The notes under the pieces were generated by a model that was not told the origin of the DNA, made no database searches, and worked only from the letters and a program-made list of their open reading frames with translations. Positions 51,944-63,610 of a stretch of 64,000 bases of DNA are shown piece after piece (positions within the stretch are counted from its first letter, which is position 1; each line of letters begins with the position of its first letter). Position numbers and translations under genes: made by a program. This DNA is from Cylindrotheca closterium (taxonomy: Eukaryota > Bacillariophyta > Bacillariophyceae > Bacillariales > Bacillariaceae). The stretch is from contig CAKOGP040001792.1 of NCBI GenBank assembly GCA_933822405.4, positions 310,001-374,000 of the forward strand, given 5' to 3'.

Positions 51944-52555
51944 TTTTTGACTTTCGCTTTGAACGCAGCTTCAGTTTTGCTCATCCTTGTATTGGCAATT
52001 GCTTTCGAGGTGCTGCAGTTTGCGAGATATGCCTGGGGAGAGGCATGATGGGTTCAAGAAAAGTAGGCTCATTGGAGTTGAGATGATGACAGTGACGGAC
52101 GTGAAAAGATATGTGTTGTCTACATGCTTGGAGGGAAAGGTGCAGTTTTCCGAGATGACAGGTGGAAAGGGAAAAGTGTTTGCACTCGCGACCGAACGGA
52201 AACCGAAACTTCAAAACTGGCCAATGACGAAACGAAAACGAACCGTGTGTAAATTATGTACCAACGTGGAAATCCTACCAATCAGTACTGAACACTCAAA
52301 TTTGTATTCAGTTGGTAGCTAAAAATCGGATTTGCCGGCCAGTTTTTCAGCACCGAACGGATTTGAAACTTTCCGATCCAAGGATTCATTCATTGATTCA
52401 AACGTTCAGTTCAAACACCAATTGCCAAAACAAAACAAAACAAAACAAAACAAAACACGACAAGCGTCCAACCAAATTCGTATCCAGTATCTATTATACA
52501 TCGTAGTGTTCGAATCATCAATCAATATTAATAAATCAGTCTCAACCTTATAGCC
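51944..52555. promoter_or_regulatory. Upstream region of the four-helix membrane protein gene
   Basis: Gene-free, holding an AAAAC pentanucleotide microsatellite at about 52429-52457 (about six units) within the presumed 5' leader. Confidence 0.4.
52429..52457 (+). repeat. AAAAC microsatellite
   Basis: About six tandem AAAAC units, 100 bp before the ATG at 52556. Confidence 0.9.
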
Positions 52556-54136
52556 ATGAAGTCATTTCGGAAAGGACGATCGACTTCAGCAGGGCCAGCA
52601 ATTAGAGCTCGTGAGAGCAACACTGCACCTGTGCTTTCAGCACGTGAAAGAATGGAGGCGTACAACCAATCCTACAATCGACCAACGGTACCAACGCGAT
52701 CCAAACGCAACCCAATAATGGATCGTGTTTCCTCCAAGAGGAACGCAGCAGAAGCAACAGCAACAGCAACAGCACAACCTCTTCGACCTTACAGCAAACA
52801 CGCTCCTTCCAATAGGAGTGCGACCTTGGTGACACATCACCAAAGTAACGCCGAATCCAAACCTTCCTTAAACGTTTCCAAATCCTATCGAGCTGGAAAG
52901 TCTAATCGAAGGTTAGAGTTCCAACAAACACAAGTCCAACACGCTCAGTCAACTCACAACTGCACACGTTACTCGCGAGACTTTCAGAAGAGGTCCTCGC
53001 GAGACTCTATCCAACGACAAAAGTCTTCCAGCGAGGGTTCGACACTGCCCTCCCGACAGGTATCCACGGGTGATGAGACCTACTCGGATGCCCATTCCCG
53101 ACTCTCAAAGTATAAGGCTACAATGGGTAGCTCCTATCGATCAGACCCTTCGTACTTGGTTCCACTCCTCGCAGCCCAAGCTTATCACATTCCTGGAAAC
53201 ACCTGGTTCCAAGATTGGAGACAATTCATGCGCAATAACCATCCTCTCTTTGGAATCTGCTTACACCATAAACTTCATCCAATCAAATCTTGCACAAGGA
53301 TGATTGCTCTTTGTGGATCCATCCTGTTTGGGCTCGTCATGACCAATATTTTTTACTTGTTCTACTTGTGGAACCCTGAATTTGATCAAATTGTCATGAG
53401 CATCACGCTCGACTCGGGTGAGATATACACACTTACCACGGGAATGCTTTTACTTTGGACTGTTGGTGGCGGGATTCATGCTTCTTTCAACTTGTGCTTG
53501 TGGTACATTGCCGCTTGCAGTTGCTGCAGAGCCGGTGGCTGCTGCGAAGCAAGGGCCTGCTGCCCGTCATTTGGGAAACATTTGATTCGAGGTGTCGTTC
53601 TTATGATCGTAGTCATGACGGTTCTTGTCATTGTCATGAGGATCGCCATTGGGAATCCGGAAACTGATACTCTTGATGACGCAGCTGCTACTAGCAACGT
53701 TACAGATTCCAATGGCATCGACTTCTTCTTTACCGACGAGGCCTGGGATTTTAACGTGAAAGGGACTGAAGAGTTTCACTTTGTGCTTGCGTATCTTGTG
53801 CAAATGGGCCTTAGCCTCTTTGTGTACTACCCGGTCTTCGCCACGGTACTCATGTCGGGTGTATTGGGATGCAATGGAAAGGTGCCCCTCTTGGGAGGAC
53901 GCCCATACGAGGTGGCACAATACAAACGTAAACAGCAGCGGGTGAGCAAACTTGGAAACTGGGATTCGTCAGGAAGCCCCACCTACCTTGATAGCTACTG
54001 CGGCGAAGGTTCGGATGAATTTGCTCTAAACTTTTCGTTCGTGTCCGATGATCGAGAATCTGCACACGAAGATGACATTGAAATTCTCTGGACGCCCAAA
54101 GCAAAGAGAGAATTTGAACGACGGCGGTCGGCGTGA
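52556..54136 (+). CDS. Four-helix membrane protein, lineage-specific
   Basis: A 526-aa single-exon gene, ATG at 52556. Residues 1-200 are Ser/Arg/Thr-rich and unstructured. Four hydrophobic helices follow, at about 252-275, 297-320, 340-365 and 405-435. There is a Cys-rich loop (CSCCRAGGCCEARACC, residues about 322-337) before the third helix. The C-terminal 90 residues are acidic and polar. I do not recognise a family. The layout resembles large diatom-restricted groups of plasma-membrane proteins. Both ends are probably cytosolic; function unknown. Confidence 0.6.
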   Translation: MKSFRKGRSTSAGPAIRARESNTAPVLSARERMEAYNQSYNRPTVPTRSKRNPIMDRVSSKRNAAEATATATAQPLRPYSKHAPSNRSATLVTHHQSNAESKPSLNVSKSYRAGKSNRRLEFQQTQVQHAQSTHNCTRYSRDFQKRSSRDSIQRQKSSSEGSTLPSRQVSTGDETYSDAHSRLSKYKATMGSSYRSDPSYLVPLLAAQAYHIPGNTWFQDWRQFMRNNHPLFGICLHHKLHPIKSCTRMIALCGSILFGLVMTNIFYLFYLWNPEFDQIVMSITLDSGEIYTLTTGMLLLWTVGGGIHASFNLCLWYIAACSCCRAGGCCEARACCPSFGKHLIRGVVLMIVVMTVLVIVMRIAIGNPETDTLDDAAATSNVTDSNGIDFFFTDEAWDFNVKGTEEFHFVLAYLVQMGLSLFVYYPVFATVLMSGVLGCNGKVPLLGGRPYEVAQYKRKQQRVSKLGNWDSSGSPTYLDSYCGEGSDEFALNFSFVSDDRESAHEDDIEILWTPKAKREFERRRSA

Positions 54137-54499
54137 GAAAAAGTAGTACATTAAACATTTTCAGTTATTATAAACGCAGTCATATTTGACGAGATGATAA
54201 TCAGAACTACAAAACCGTAAACTGTGTCACAAGTCTAGTTTATTTCTTCGCAACTCTTGCAATCAAGAAAAGAGACTACAAGAGTTGCCACAGACCAAAT
54301 CATAAAACATCTCCTATTCGCCGTAATGCTATAGGGGCTATGAATTCAAATCACTTCAGTCGAGTTTTTCATCACCGTTGCCGTTTGCGTGCAGCTATTT
54401 TGTACAAATGCACTATTACAGGCAGGTGTTGTTTGAAATATGTTCTTACATAAATTTTTGGGAGTTAATGGTCCATACCAACTGCTATTATGGTCTGGA
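54137..54499. other. Intergenic, convergent 3' flanks
   Basis: About 360 bp of AT-rich DNA between two convergent genes. A short inverted match (GCAACTCTTGCAATC against CAAGAGTTGC near 54249-54280) could form a hairpin in either transcript. Confidence 0.4.
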
Positions 54500-57400
54500 T
54501 CAAGGTGTTACAACAGAGCTTGTGCTGTAGATTGCGGCAGAAATTGCTTGCTGAGCTTCCGGATGCAGAGTAGAGTATGCCTGTTGCATCATGTCTTGAG
54601 GTAGGTCACTACGCATGACTTTCAAAATACTAACTAGATTCTCACACGTTTCAGGTGATGCAATTTCTTCACCATCGCTGACAGCAGACAATACTTGGCC
54701 CGCGATTTGACAAATTTTGACAGCATTTTTGCTCACGTCAATGACTTGCGATTCAATCAAATGGCACAATCCTGCATGGCATATCTTAAGAGCAACGCGC
54801 AGAAAGTGAGAAGGAGATGTACAAGCACAGCGCTAGCTGACATCAGTTCCATCAGTTCCTTGTCTTTACTTACCTTCGCTTCGTCTTCATCTTCTTGGAT
54901 CGGCAAGTGATTCAAGAATCGTGTCACCAAAGTATCTTGCGTAACGAATTTGAGGTTCGAATGCCGCCCAAACAACGTAATTGATGCAAGTGCAGATGCT
55001 GCAACCTCGACCAAATAGATGTCATCCCCGGCTTCTTCCTTCGAACAGTCCGTGAGTGCGAGGAGCGCGTGGACAATCATCTGAATATGCGAATCTGTGA
55101 GGCAACCAGGGGCATAGCGGCTGATTTGAGCAATCCCATACACAGAAGTCTGCAATAAATCCCTGTTTGCAGCGTCCCCTTCGCCGATGACTCCCATGAT
55201 TGCTCCAAGAATTCGATCTGTTTGTTTAGAAGCAGCCTCTTTCCCACAGTGCTCAACGCAATCCACAAAGAGGCACAGTGCTGAGTGCAAAGCCCGAATA
55301 TCGTTGGTTGATGAGAGTATTGGTCCCAACACTGGTACGACCAACGATTCAAAGATTGGAACAAACTCGACGCGGAACATTTTGAGTGTATATCCCACGC
55401 TATCAACCAATGATGTCAAAAGTACTTCTTCTGCCTTCAACAAACGAAGGTATTCTTCTTGCTCATCCTTACTAGTAAGCGCACCTCCCAATATACTTGT
55501 GACGCGCTTTCGTCGTGCCAAACAGGCAACCATAGCTTGCATACATCTTTGAACAAGTGCTTGAGCATGGTTTACAGAGAACTGACCCACAATTTCGCGA
55601 TGAAATACACTATCATTGCGGTATTGATAAACCACAAATAGAATCTCGCTCAATGAATCAGATAGGGCGTATAGAGATTCCATGTCGTTTGGATCCTCTG
55701 CTTCAATCTGATTTGCTATAGATGTTGCAACACCAGGGAGATATTTCTGCGGAATGTGCATACCTCCCGAATTTGCCCCTGCGGCGCAAGCCGCTTCAAA
55801 AACAGCGGCAAGGGTTTGAGCCGATGTACTGCGAACATCTGCTGAGTATGGAAAGTTCAATAGCGGTAAAACAGTGTCTAGCGAAACTTGGACATAGGGG
55901 CCAAAGAGTGCACCCAAAGCCTTGGCATGCTCATAGACCGCACGAATGGCTTGGGACTTTTCCTCAATCTTGCTAGTATTGATGGTTACTTTCGTAAATC
56001 CTTTTCCAGGAACCGCCACGGTGATGCTGTTTGTGTCGTTACCCATTTGGTATTCGTTGCTGCTCCCAAAACCAGATTCGTTGGCCTCCTATGCGCAGCA
56101 AGAGTGATGAGTTAGGTGTCATTGCCAAACAAAAAAGCTCCAAGCACCAATATGACTTACCGTAATTGAGATGTCGTCTTCTTCTTTAGCTTTCTCTAAC
56201 AAGATTGGCAAAACAACGTCAACGAATGGAGCAAACTCTTCCCCCAAGACAGATGCCACTCTTGCGCATGCTGACAAGAGTTGTTCCAGAGGAATATGAG
56301 TATTTGCCCGTGACTGTAACACAGGAAGAATCCAGGACAAGAGTTGTTTCGCGTCGTCCCGGAATACCTCCAGACCAACGGCTCTTCCAACAATAGTTGC
56401 AGCTTCTACAGCAGCTCCAGTCAATTCGACTATGGGTAACCGTGCAGTTAATAGAAGGCCCGGCATTACATCACGATAAAAGGGGAAGAACTTCTCTTCC
56501 ACTGATTCTGCTAAACACGCAAGTGCTCCCATCGCTCGTACTCGAGCTGTTATAGAGCCAGTGTCCGTAGAACTGGAGGACAAAGGACCGTTCATCAATG
56601 CATTGAGTAGGTCTGGTAGAAATAGGTGAACATACTTCGCAGCATCTTCCACGTCGTCCTGTTCACCGCTCCCACGGCAAAATGATACAATCCCCAACGA
56701 TGCCATGGCCGAGACCTTGTTACAAGGGGATTGGACCGCCATTGCTAATCTCGCCAGAATTGCTTTTGCATGTGTTTCTCTGGTAGACGGGTCCGATGTC
56801 TCGCCCAGAATTCCCAGCAACCGAATAGCTTGCCACTGCACTCGAAGATTAACTGATTCGGACAAAGAAATACCAGCTTGGAGCATGAGTGGCAACATGG
56901 AAACGAGACTGATTGGGGTAGACACGAGACCACATTCAAGCATTGCCAGTGCCGCTCGTGCGTGCTTCCACTCCTCCGAAGAAAGGAGTTGCTGTACCAA
57001 GGGCAAGGCAACGGTCAATGCAGCACCACCCAAATGCTGCAGGATACTCTCGAATAATGACTCCGCAAATACAGCCTCGTCCTCGTCTTCTATAGCATCT
57101 TCCACCAGAGTCGCCGGTTCAGATGCCCATTCATCAAAATTCTCGTTGACTCCATTGGCCATGAGCTGGGCACAGACTGGTACGGTTTTTGCGGCGATAC
57201 TGTCGGCCAAATTTCGTGTGATGAGATTTCGCTTCACGCTTCCAACACTAAGGAAACTGGTCAGTGTTTCCAAGGCACTCAATTGGACAGAACTCGAATA
57301 TTTGGAATTTTCCAAAAATTGCAAGCAAGTGTGCAAAAAGGTATTGAGGACGACCTCATTCCCTCCCAACAGGGAAGGGCACTGAATGGTTGCTTGGCTC

Positions 57401-58110
57401 AAGTGTTCCATGCAGGATTTGATGGATTCCTCGTCTCGCATGGTCCCATAGCCTTGCAGCAAGGTGGTCAAGGATGCGCTGAGCGTTTGCGATGCAGGAG
57501 AGGCCGGATCCACTTGCAATTCGTCCAACTTGGGAAGTTCTCTGGAAAGGGATGATGTCTTAATGGTCGTTGCAATTGCGCCATTGACGAGTACATGGGT
57601 CCAGACATCGAGCAGGCAATCGGAAGAGGTCGCAGAAGATTCCGAAATCAAAGATGACAATGACGGTGTGGCGACTCTGGCAAACGCCATTGGAGCACGA
57701 TCTGCCAAGTCGGCCAGCAAACGTATGGAGATTAAATCTCCTTGTTTCAGAGCAGGTTCAATGAAAGCCAATACTTTCTGAAGTGCAGCATCGGCCGCTG
57801 AATCCGTACCAATAATGGAAAGTGTCGCACAAACTTCAGCTAGGCAGTGTCCTACGTGGGGTCTTCCAGGAAATGAAGCGAGCAATGGCAAGATCAATTG
57901 ATTGACCAAGTTGATGTCGGTGAGCTTGAGGATGTCTCGTCTCAGCAAAACGGGTGCCAAAAGCTGAATGGACGGCGAGTTGTGGCCGAGCTGATTCATC
58001 AGTCCTTGCACCCGATCCAAAACAGCGAGTGATTGGAAGTGCTCTTCTGCTTGTGATCTGCGGAGCAAGTCTGGCGAAAGAAGAGCTTCCAGTAGTTCAG
58101 CAGTGATCAT
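54500..58110 (-). CDS. Importin-4/5-like karyopherin, 3 exons
   Basis: Exons are 58110-56161, 56088-54874 and 54784-54500, with GT..AG introns of 72 and 89 bp in phase 0. The product is 1149 aa, close to importin-5 (about 1100). The whole protein is alpha-helical HEAT repeats. It starts with ELLEALLSPDLLRRSQAEEHF, the typical importin-beta N-terminal repeat, and includes an acidic insertion (about residues 330-345, IEDEDEAVFAES). It would carry ribosomal proteins and histones into the nucleus with Ran-GTP. IPO4 and IPO5 cannot be separated from sequence reading alone. It is divergent from the LRR gene starting at 58459. Confidence 0.82.
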
Positions 58111-58458
58111 TGTTGCCGTAATATGAAGAAGCTGTATGAACGATACTGGTACCGGTACAGTATTATAGTGCTACTGTGTGCTGTGTGCTGTGTGCTGTGT
58201 GCAGTATTTTAATATTATGCTGCCGGGCTCAAAACAATGATTTTGAGATCGCGCCAAAAATATTCAATCGTAGACTGTACACGTACCTACTGCAGCAAAA
58301 GTTCGATACGATGGATCACAATATTCTCCATACGGACGAAGACCGTACGGTCTTCTCTCAGACACTACAGAGTGATCTACCGGTCTACAGTCCCGCGGTA
58401 TTTTCTCAAATCGATGCTGAGGAACCTATACTTGCAATTTGAAATTAGGTGAAGCGTC
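58111..58458. promoter_or_regulatory. Divergent promoter region, importin / LRR genes
   Basis: 348 bp between two head-to-head start codons. It holds a near-palindrome ACTGGTACCGGTACAGT (58145-58161), 35 bp upstream of the importin ATG, and a CTGTGTG microsatellite (58173-58202, about four units). Confidence 0.5.
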
Positions 58459-60756
58459 ATGAGGAAGTCCCGTCTTCAAATGAACCCGAACTTTGCACGG
58501 GCACATGGTCTTCATGTTTGTGGAGATCCGACGGCAGAAGCCTCTCGCTTGGAGACCGCAATAGCGGATGCTCGCAATTCAGGACACCTTCGTCTAAACA
58601 ATGCGGGCATCGGACTGCTGACAAACGAGATTTTCGAACTTCGTGCAAGCCTAAAGGTTAACCTCTCTATGGACAACCAACAATCGGCCTATCAGCACAC
58701 GGAAGATACACTTACAGTGGTCGATATCTCAGACAATGACTTAATCACTGGTGATTTCGATGAGCGCTTTACAAGGTTCACCAGGGTTCAAAAACTGTAT
58801 TTCAAGCGATGCCAATTGAACAAGATGACTGTTTCGCTGACTTGTTTGGAGTTTTTGAAAATATTGGATCTCTCAGGAAACCAATTGACTGCTTTCGACA
58901 TGAACCTTCTGCCGCCTATTCTGCACGAGCTCAATTTATCGAGCAATCGACTGGCGGTTATAAGCTCGTCCGACGAGTCAGCAACCATACAGCTTCAGGT
59001 GTTTAACATCTCGCACAACCAGCTAACTCATCTGAATGACTGTCACATTTCATGCCCTGACCTTCGAGTATTTCGGTGCCATCAGAACTCTTTTTCACGG
59101 CTTCCAACTGAGTTCCTTGGCGCTTCGACAGATAATAAGCTCGAGTCCATTGACGCTTCATACAATATGATTGCCCACACATTTGATCTCAGCCGCTACA
59201 GAAGCTTGAAGACGCTGAATATCGGAATGAACAGAATGACAGCATTGCCACTGATTCCAAATTCCCTACTGGTATTGGACGTGACAGAAAACAGGATAAA
59301 GGATATTGGAGCACTTCTCCCTGTATCGGATGCATCGCCGCCTGCTTTGATCGAGTTGATGCTCAGTGGGAATCACCTATCTGAAATCGATGGCTCCACT
59401 GTTGAAAAGTATTCCAACTTGCAACGCCTCGACCTTAGCTCCAACAAACTCAAAAACTTGCCATACCAATTAGGACTCCTTCCGAAGCTCAGAGCTTTCC
59501 GAGTCGCCTCAAACCCACTTTTTACATTCAAAAGATCTGACGTTGAGAGCAATCCAGATGAAGTACTGGCAGTTCTTCGCCGACGAGCGCCAAAGCGGGA
59601 GGAAGCGTTACATTCACAACCTTCCTCGATTCTTTCCGCTTTCATCTCCAACGGAAACTCTATTGTGCTCTCTGCATTCCATCATCAAGGGCAAGGAGTA
59701 CGGTCATCTCTCTCCCTGGATCCACTTGTGCGATCGCTAAAAGCAAATCCTGTGATTGCCAGCAAGATTACAAACAAACTTGAGTTGCATGGGTTTGATT
59801 CAATTCCAGGGGATCTGATTTCGACTATCCGAGATGTCTCCAATATATCACTTTCGGCGAACAAGCTATCATTGGTTCCGCCCCAATTGGCAACCTGTCC
59901 ACGGTTGGTCCATCTTGACTTGTCAAAAAATCAGTTGAGCGATTTCTCTCCACTTATTGTAGGGGATCTGTTATGGGCCAACACGATTGAACTACTTGAC
60001 CTAGGTGGTAATTGCTTCACAGAGGTGCCCATTGAGGTATTGGCTCAATTGAAGTGTCTGAAGACTCTCAATCTACTATCCAATAAGATCAAGTCCTTGG
60101 AGCGTTGTACAGCATGGCTACCAGCATCTTTGGTTCATTTAGAGTTGTCAGAGAATCAGATCGAAGATATGGAAGACCTGGTGTGGTCGTTAGCCTTGAG
60201 TTGTCCCAACATTCAAGTACTGCAAATTGCCCAGAATAAGTTGAAGAAGATACCCTTGGAATTGGGATTGTTTCTCGAAGGTAAACTACGCAAGTTGAAC
60301 CTGCAGATGAATCCCCAGCAAGCCGTGCGACATGCCGTTTTGGAGAGAGGATGTGCAGATCAACTATCATACCTAAAGCATAGGATGACAAAGGAAGCAG
60401 TACTGGAGTCAAGGAAGCGATTGGTAACTTTACAGGACGCGCTTCAAGCTGAGAAACAATCGCTTTCACTCTCCAATACAGTGGTGAAACATGCAGACAA
60501 GACAGAAGAAATTGAAGGTTTTCCAATAGCCCATACGACAAACCAAGGAGCTTCTAACCAATCAATTGACTCTTCCGAGAGACTAGCCTCGCTAAAATTG
60601 ATAGCAGAATGCAAAGAAAGAATCGATGATGTGCAACAGGAAATTGACACAAATTTTGCACTGAGCCAAGCAAAACGTTACGCATTGAAAAAAAAAATTG
60701 CAATGGAGCGGTCTCAAATGATAAAGGAAGAGCGAAAACTCGGTTTGAGAAAGTGA
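58459..60756 (+). CDS. LRRC40-like leucine-rich repeat protein
   Basis: A 765-aa single-exon gene, ATG at 58459. It has two blocks of leucine-rich repeats (about residues 85-370 and 440-620) with the LxxLxLxxNxL pattern, for instance LKILDLSGNQL and LVHLDLSKNQL. An intervening linker (about 370-440) contains FISNGNSIVLSAFHHQG. The C-terminal 130 residues are a Lys/Glu-rich coiled coil. The split-LRR layout and length match LRRC40-type proteins, though animal LRRC40 is about 600 aa and lacks the coiled coil. No signal peptide or membrane segment, so cytosolic. Role unknown. Confidence 0.7.
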   Translation: MRKSRLQMNPNFARAHGLHVCGDPTAEASRLETAIADARNSGHLRLNNAGIGLLTNEIFELRASLKVNLSMDNQQSAYQHTEDTLTVVDISDNDLITGDFDERFTRFTRVQKLYFKRCQLNKMTVSLTCLEFLKILDLSGNQLTAFDMNLLPPILHELNLSSNRLAVISSSDESATIQLQVFNISHNQLTHLNDCHISCPDLRVFRCHQNSFSRLPTEFLGASTDNKLESIDASYNMIAHTFDLSRYRSLKTLNIGMNRMTALPLIPNSLLVLDVTENRIKDIGALLPVSDASPPALIELMLSGNHLSEIDGSTVEKYSNLQRLDLSSNKLKNLPYQLGLLPKLRAFRVASNPLFTFKRSDVESNPDEVLAVLRRRAPKREEALHSQPSSILSAFISNGNSIVLSAFHHQGQGVRSSLSLDPLVRSLKANPVIASKITNKLELHGFDSIPGDLISTIRDVSNISLSANKLSLVPPQLATCPRLVHLDLSKNQLSDFSPLIVGDLLWANTIELLDLGGNCFTEVPIEVLAQLKCLKTLNLLSNKIKSLERCTAWLPASLVHLELSENQIEDMEDLVWSLALSCPNIQVLQIAQNKLKKIPLELGLFLEGKLRKLNLQMNPQQAVRHAVLERGCADQLSYLKHRMTKEAVLESRKRLVTLQDALQAEKQSLSLSNTVVKHADKTEEIEGFPIAHTTNQGASNQSIDSSERLASLKLIAECKERIDDVQQEIDTNFALSQAKRYALKKKIAMERSQMIKEERKLGLRK

Positions 60757-61398
60757 TATCAAAACAATATACAGTGCGCATTGTCTTAGTGATGGTGCAT
60801 TCTTGGGCCTTGAAGATAGACTCTCGCATCAATGAGCCCGAATAGCCTTTGATGATTCACACTTCTGAAACTACAAGACTATTTATTTTACAAATGGCCG
60901 TATTGTAAAAACAAGTCCTGCTATATAAGGAAAATAGAAGAAGCAGTTTTTTCCAGTGAAATTCGTTCTATTTTGTTGTTGTTTCTGTACATTGGTATCG
61001 TCGCATGTCATCGACAGCGTTTTATAGTATGTGTTGAGCAGCAGGGTCCAACTATGCAAACTCAATTTGTCAGCATGCCAATCACATCACCTGCTGACTT
61101 TATAATCTGATTCCCCATGAAAGCTGTTGATGCCACTCCTACAGTAGTCTAGCGTTGTCCAAGCCGCTCTCGGCATTTCTTGCTGTGCCCGCTACTCGCT
61201 TTGTTGTCGTTGAATGAAAAGCCATCACTATATATAGGCAAAACGCCGTATAGGAGTGGAGAACCGAACACTCCCGCAACCTTAAGAGCATCGTTCAAGT
61301 CATTCTCATAGTACTAAAAGACCTTCTAAAACATGTAAATTTCAAATTGCTCGTCGAGACCATTGAAGAAAAGATACAAATTAAAAATGATTCCTTGA
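60757..61398. other. Intergenic, convergent 3' flanks
   Basis: 640 bp, AT-rich, no supportable gene. Confidence 0.4.
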
Positions 61399-62160
61399 TC
61401 AATGTTCGTAGGAATAGTCCACAATTCGAGCCCGCATCCGCGCTTCTTCTTCCCTCATCCGTTGTGCTTGCCAGTATTCGGACCAACATACGGCTGCTGC
61501 GAGCATGTAAAAGGCACCACCAAATACCGATTGGACCATGCCCACAATTCTCCCTATCCCTTTCCCCATATCCAACCGACAAAACCGGGGCCCTCGCAGA
61601 TATCCACCCGTGCAAGTTTGAAAGGTCGTGGTTGCTCCTAGAATGGGTCCCCAAAAGAAGATATCAATCAATGCGGTCGGACCGAGCATCATGGCCAATA
61701 AGAGTCTGAAAATGGATCCTTCGCCTCCGCCCACAGAGATGGCGGCAGTGCAACTAATGCAAATCTCCCAGAATATTCGAGGCATCCGCATCATCAATCC
61801 GATATCAGGATCCGGTCGTAACATGCTGTACACAATATTGACGCAAGACAAACCCACCACTGCAGACAACATTCGATAGGCTGGTTGCTGACGAAAGTGG
61901 TTGACTTGTTCTGACAACACAATGCCTTCTCCTTCTGTCGGTAAGATTGATGTCAATCGGGTCGTTCCGCCACTAAATGGTCGACGTCGAGGCAGGTGAT
62001 TATTATTCTCCAGTGTCAGCATTGGATGATGATTGTTCTTCGTTGTGGAGGAGGAGGATCGTGGTTGGTGCTCCAATCCATTTGCAGAATTACACCAGCT
62101 GAACATGATCAATATGGCTACTACTGTGAAATGTAGATGAGGACATCTTCGGAGTATCAT
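61399..62160 (-). CDS. Small secretory-pathway membrane protein, unknown family
   Basis: A 253-aa protein from the ATG at 62160, chosen because a signal peptide (about residues 1-28, ending SANG) follows. The frame extends upstream only from a GTG. Residues 30-75 are Ser/Asn/His/Arg-rich. Hydrophobic segments occur near 98-117, 126-155, 158-175 and 218-238, so several membrane helices are likely. Conserved-looking short features are SVGGGEGSIFRLLLAMMLGPTA and a late Cys/Trp pair. No family recognised. A plastid-membrane location is possible but the Ala-Phe cleavage mark is absent. Confidence 0.5.
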   Translation of the reverse strand: MILRRCPHLHFTVVAILIMFSWCNSANGLEHQPRSSSSTTKNNHHPMLTLENNNHLPRRRPFSGGTTRLTSILPTEGEGIVLSEQVNHFRQQPAYRMLSAVVGLSCVNIVYSMLRPDPDIGLMMRMPRIFWEICISCTAAISVGGGEGSIFRLLLAMMLGPTALIDIFFWGPILGATTTFQTCTGGYLRGPRFCRLDMGKGIGRIVGMVQSVFGGAFYMLAAAVCWSEYWQAQRMREEEARMRARIVDYSYEH

Positions 62161-62572
62161 GGTATCCAATGCTTGCTTGCTTGCTTTTAATGCGACTATC
62201 TCCTTGTACAATTGTAGCTCGTTGTTATTTATTATAGTGCTCTTGGATCGTGATCTGGGGCGAAACAATAAAATTGCCTGTACATATGTATTGTTTGAAA
62301 TGCGATGATGATGAGATGGCGAGATTTGAATTTTTTGTACTGTCATGGTCTGCACCTCCACCCCCGAACGAAATTGAGTCTGAATCAGCTCTCGACCTGA
62401 CGGACAGGCGTTGCAAAACAGGAGATAAAATAAATAAACTCACCCACACAATAACACGTCATTGATTCCGATCAAAAATTGGTGCCAAGTACAGTATGAG
62501 TAAATTCTCAGACACAACCGAGAACGAGAACACACACGAGTACTGTAGCGTGTGTGTAGACAGACACCAGCA
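62161..62572. promoter_or_regulatory. Divergent promoter region, 411 bp
   Basis: It lies between two head-to-head genes. AT-rich with a CACACA/GTGTGT-rich leader before 62573. No other feature seen. Confidence 0.4.
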
Positions 62573-63610
62573 ATGGCGTTTCTGCGAAGCATCCTCTTCG
62601 CTTTCATATTATCGATTGCTGGTGTTCAAGGAGAAAGATTGACCACCCTTTCCTCGTCATCATCGTCGTCGTCGTTGGTACCATTCTTTGGTCATTCTAC
62701 TACTGCTACACGCACCAGGAGAACGACGACGACGACGATACCAACAACAGCAACAACACCAACAACAATGACAATGACGTCGACGAAAATTGCCCATGAC
62801 GATTTGAGAAAATCCAAAAGTCTACGACTGCTGTCATCCACCACCAGCATTCCTCGTGGTGGTTCCGGTTCTGGCACATATTCCAGTCTCATTTCCTCCG
62901 CCCAAGATTCCCTATTGATCCAAACCGGCGTCGTCCACCAGCTTTTGGAAATAATTGATGTGCTTGGGACCTTTGTCTTTGCCTTTGCCGGTGCCTACAA
63001 GGCCGGTAAAAAGGGAATGGATCTATTGGGCATGATGATTTTGGCCAGCATTACCGCCATTGGCGGTGGAACTGTAAGGGATTTGTTAATGGGAACTGGT
63101 GGCAAGGCCATTTTTTGGTTGCGGAATCCCATTTACATTCAAATCTCGTTTGTGACGACGATCGCAACCTATTTGCTGTGGCCCATTTTTGAACGCGAAT
63201 TTGGAATCAAGGATTCGGCCAGGACCATTTGCACGGCCGATGCCTTTGCCATGGCGGCCTTTTGTGTGCTGGGTACCAAACGGGGAGTCGAAAAGAATCT
63301 GGCACCTCCCATGTGGGTAGTATCCGGTGTGATTACCTCTGTCTTTGGTGGTATCATTCGGGACATACTTTGTGGGGAGCCACCGCGGGTCATGTACCCT
63401 TACAAAAGCATGTTGAGTGCCGGACCGATCCTTGGAAGCGTGATTTACACCCTGTTGACTAGCAGCAAACAAAAGTTTGACGAGGACTTGGTTTCTGTCA
63501 CTGCGTTTTTGGTGACCTTTTCGGTTCGAACGTGGTCCTTTGACCATCCATGGAGACTGCCACATTGGCCAGATGAAACAATCAAGGGAAGAAAGAAGGA
63601 GAAGAAGTGA
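62573..63610 (+). CDS. UPF0126/TRIC-like membrane channel protein, with targeting peptide
   Basis: A 345-aa single-exon gene, start at the ATG at 62573 because a signal peptide (residues 1-20) follows. A low-complexity Ser/Thr linker (about 25-95) precedes two homologous three-helix repeats. Each has the UPF0126 core: a helix with GTFVFAFAGA, then the diagnostic GGGTVRDLL, and in the second repeat FGGIIRDIL. These GG-x-x-RD motifs define the UPF0126/YicG (glycine transporter, TRIC-related) family, which forms cation-permeable trimeric channels. The signal peptide and linker suggest a plastid or secretory membrane. Substrate unknown. Confidence 0.85.
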   Translation: MAFLRSILFAFILSIAGVQGERLTTLSSSSSSSSLVPFFGHSTTATRTRRTTTTTIPTTATTPTTMTMTSTKIAHDDLRKSKSLRLLSSTTSIPRGGSGSGTYSSLISSAQDSLLIQTGVVHQLLEIIDVLGTFVFAFAGAYKAGKKGMDLLGMMILASITAIGGGTVRDLLMGTGGKAIFWLRNPIYIQISFVTTIATYLLWPIFEREFGIKDSARTICTADAFAMAAFCVLGTKRGVEKNLAPPMWVVSGVITSVFGGIIRDILCGEPPRVMYPYKSMLSAGPILGSVIYTLLTSSKQKFDEDLVSVTAFLVTFSVRTWSFDHPWRLPHWPDETIKGRKKEKK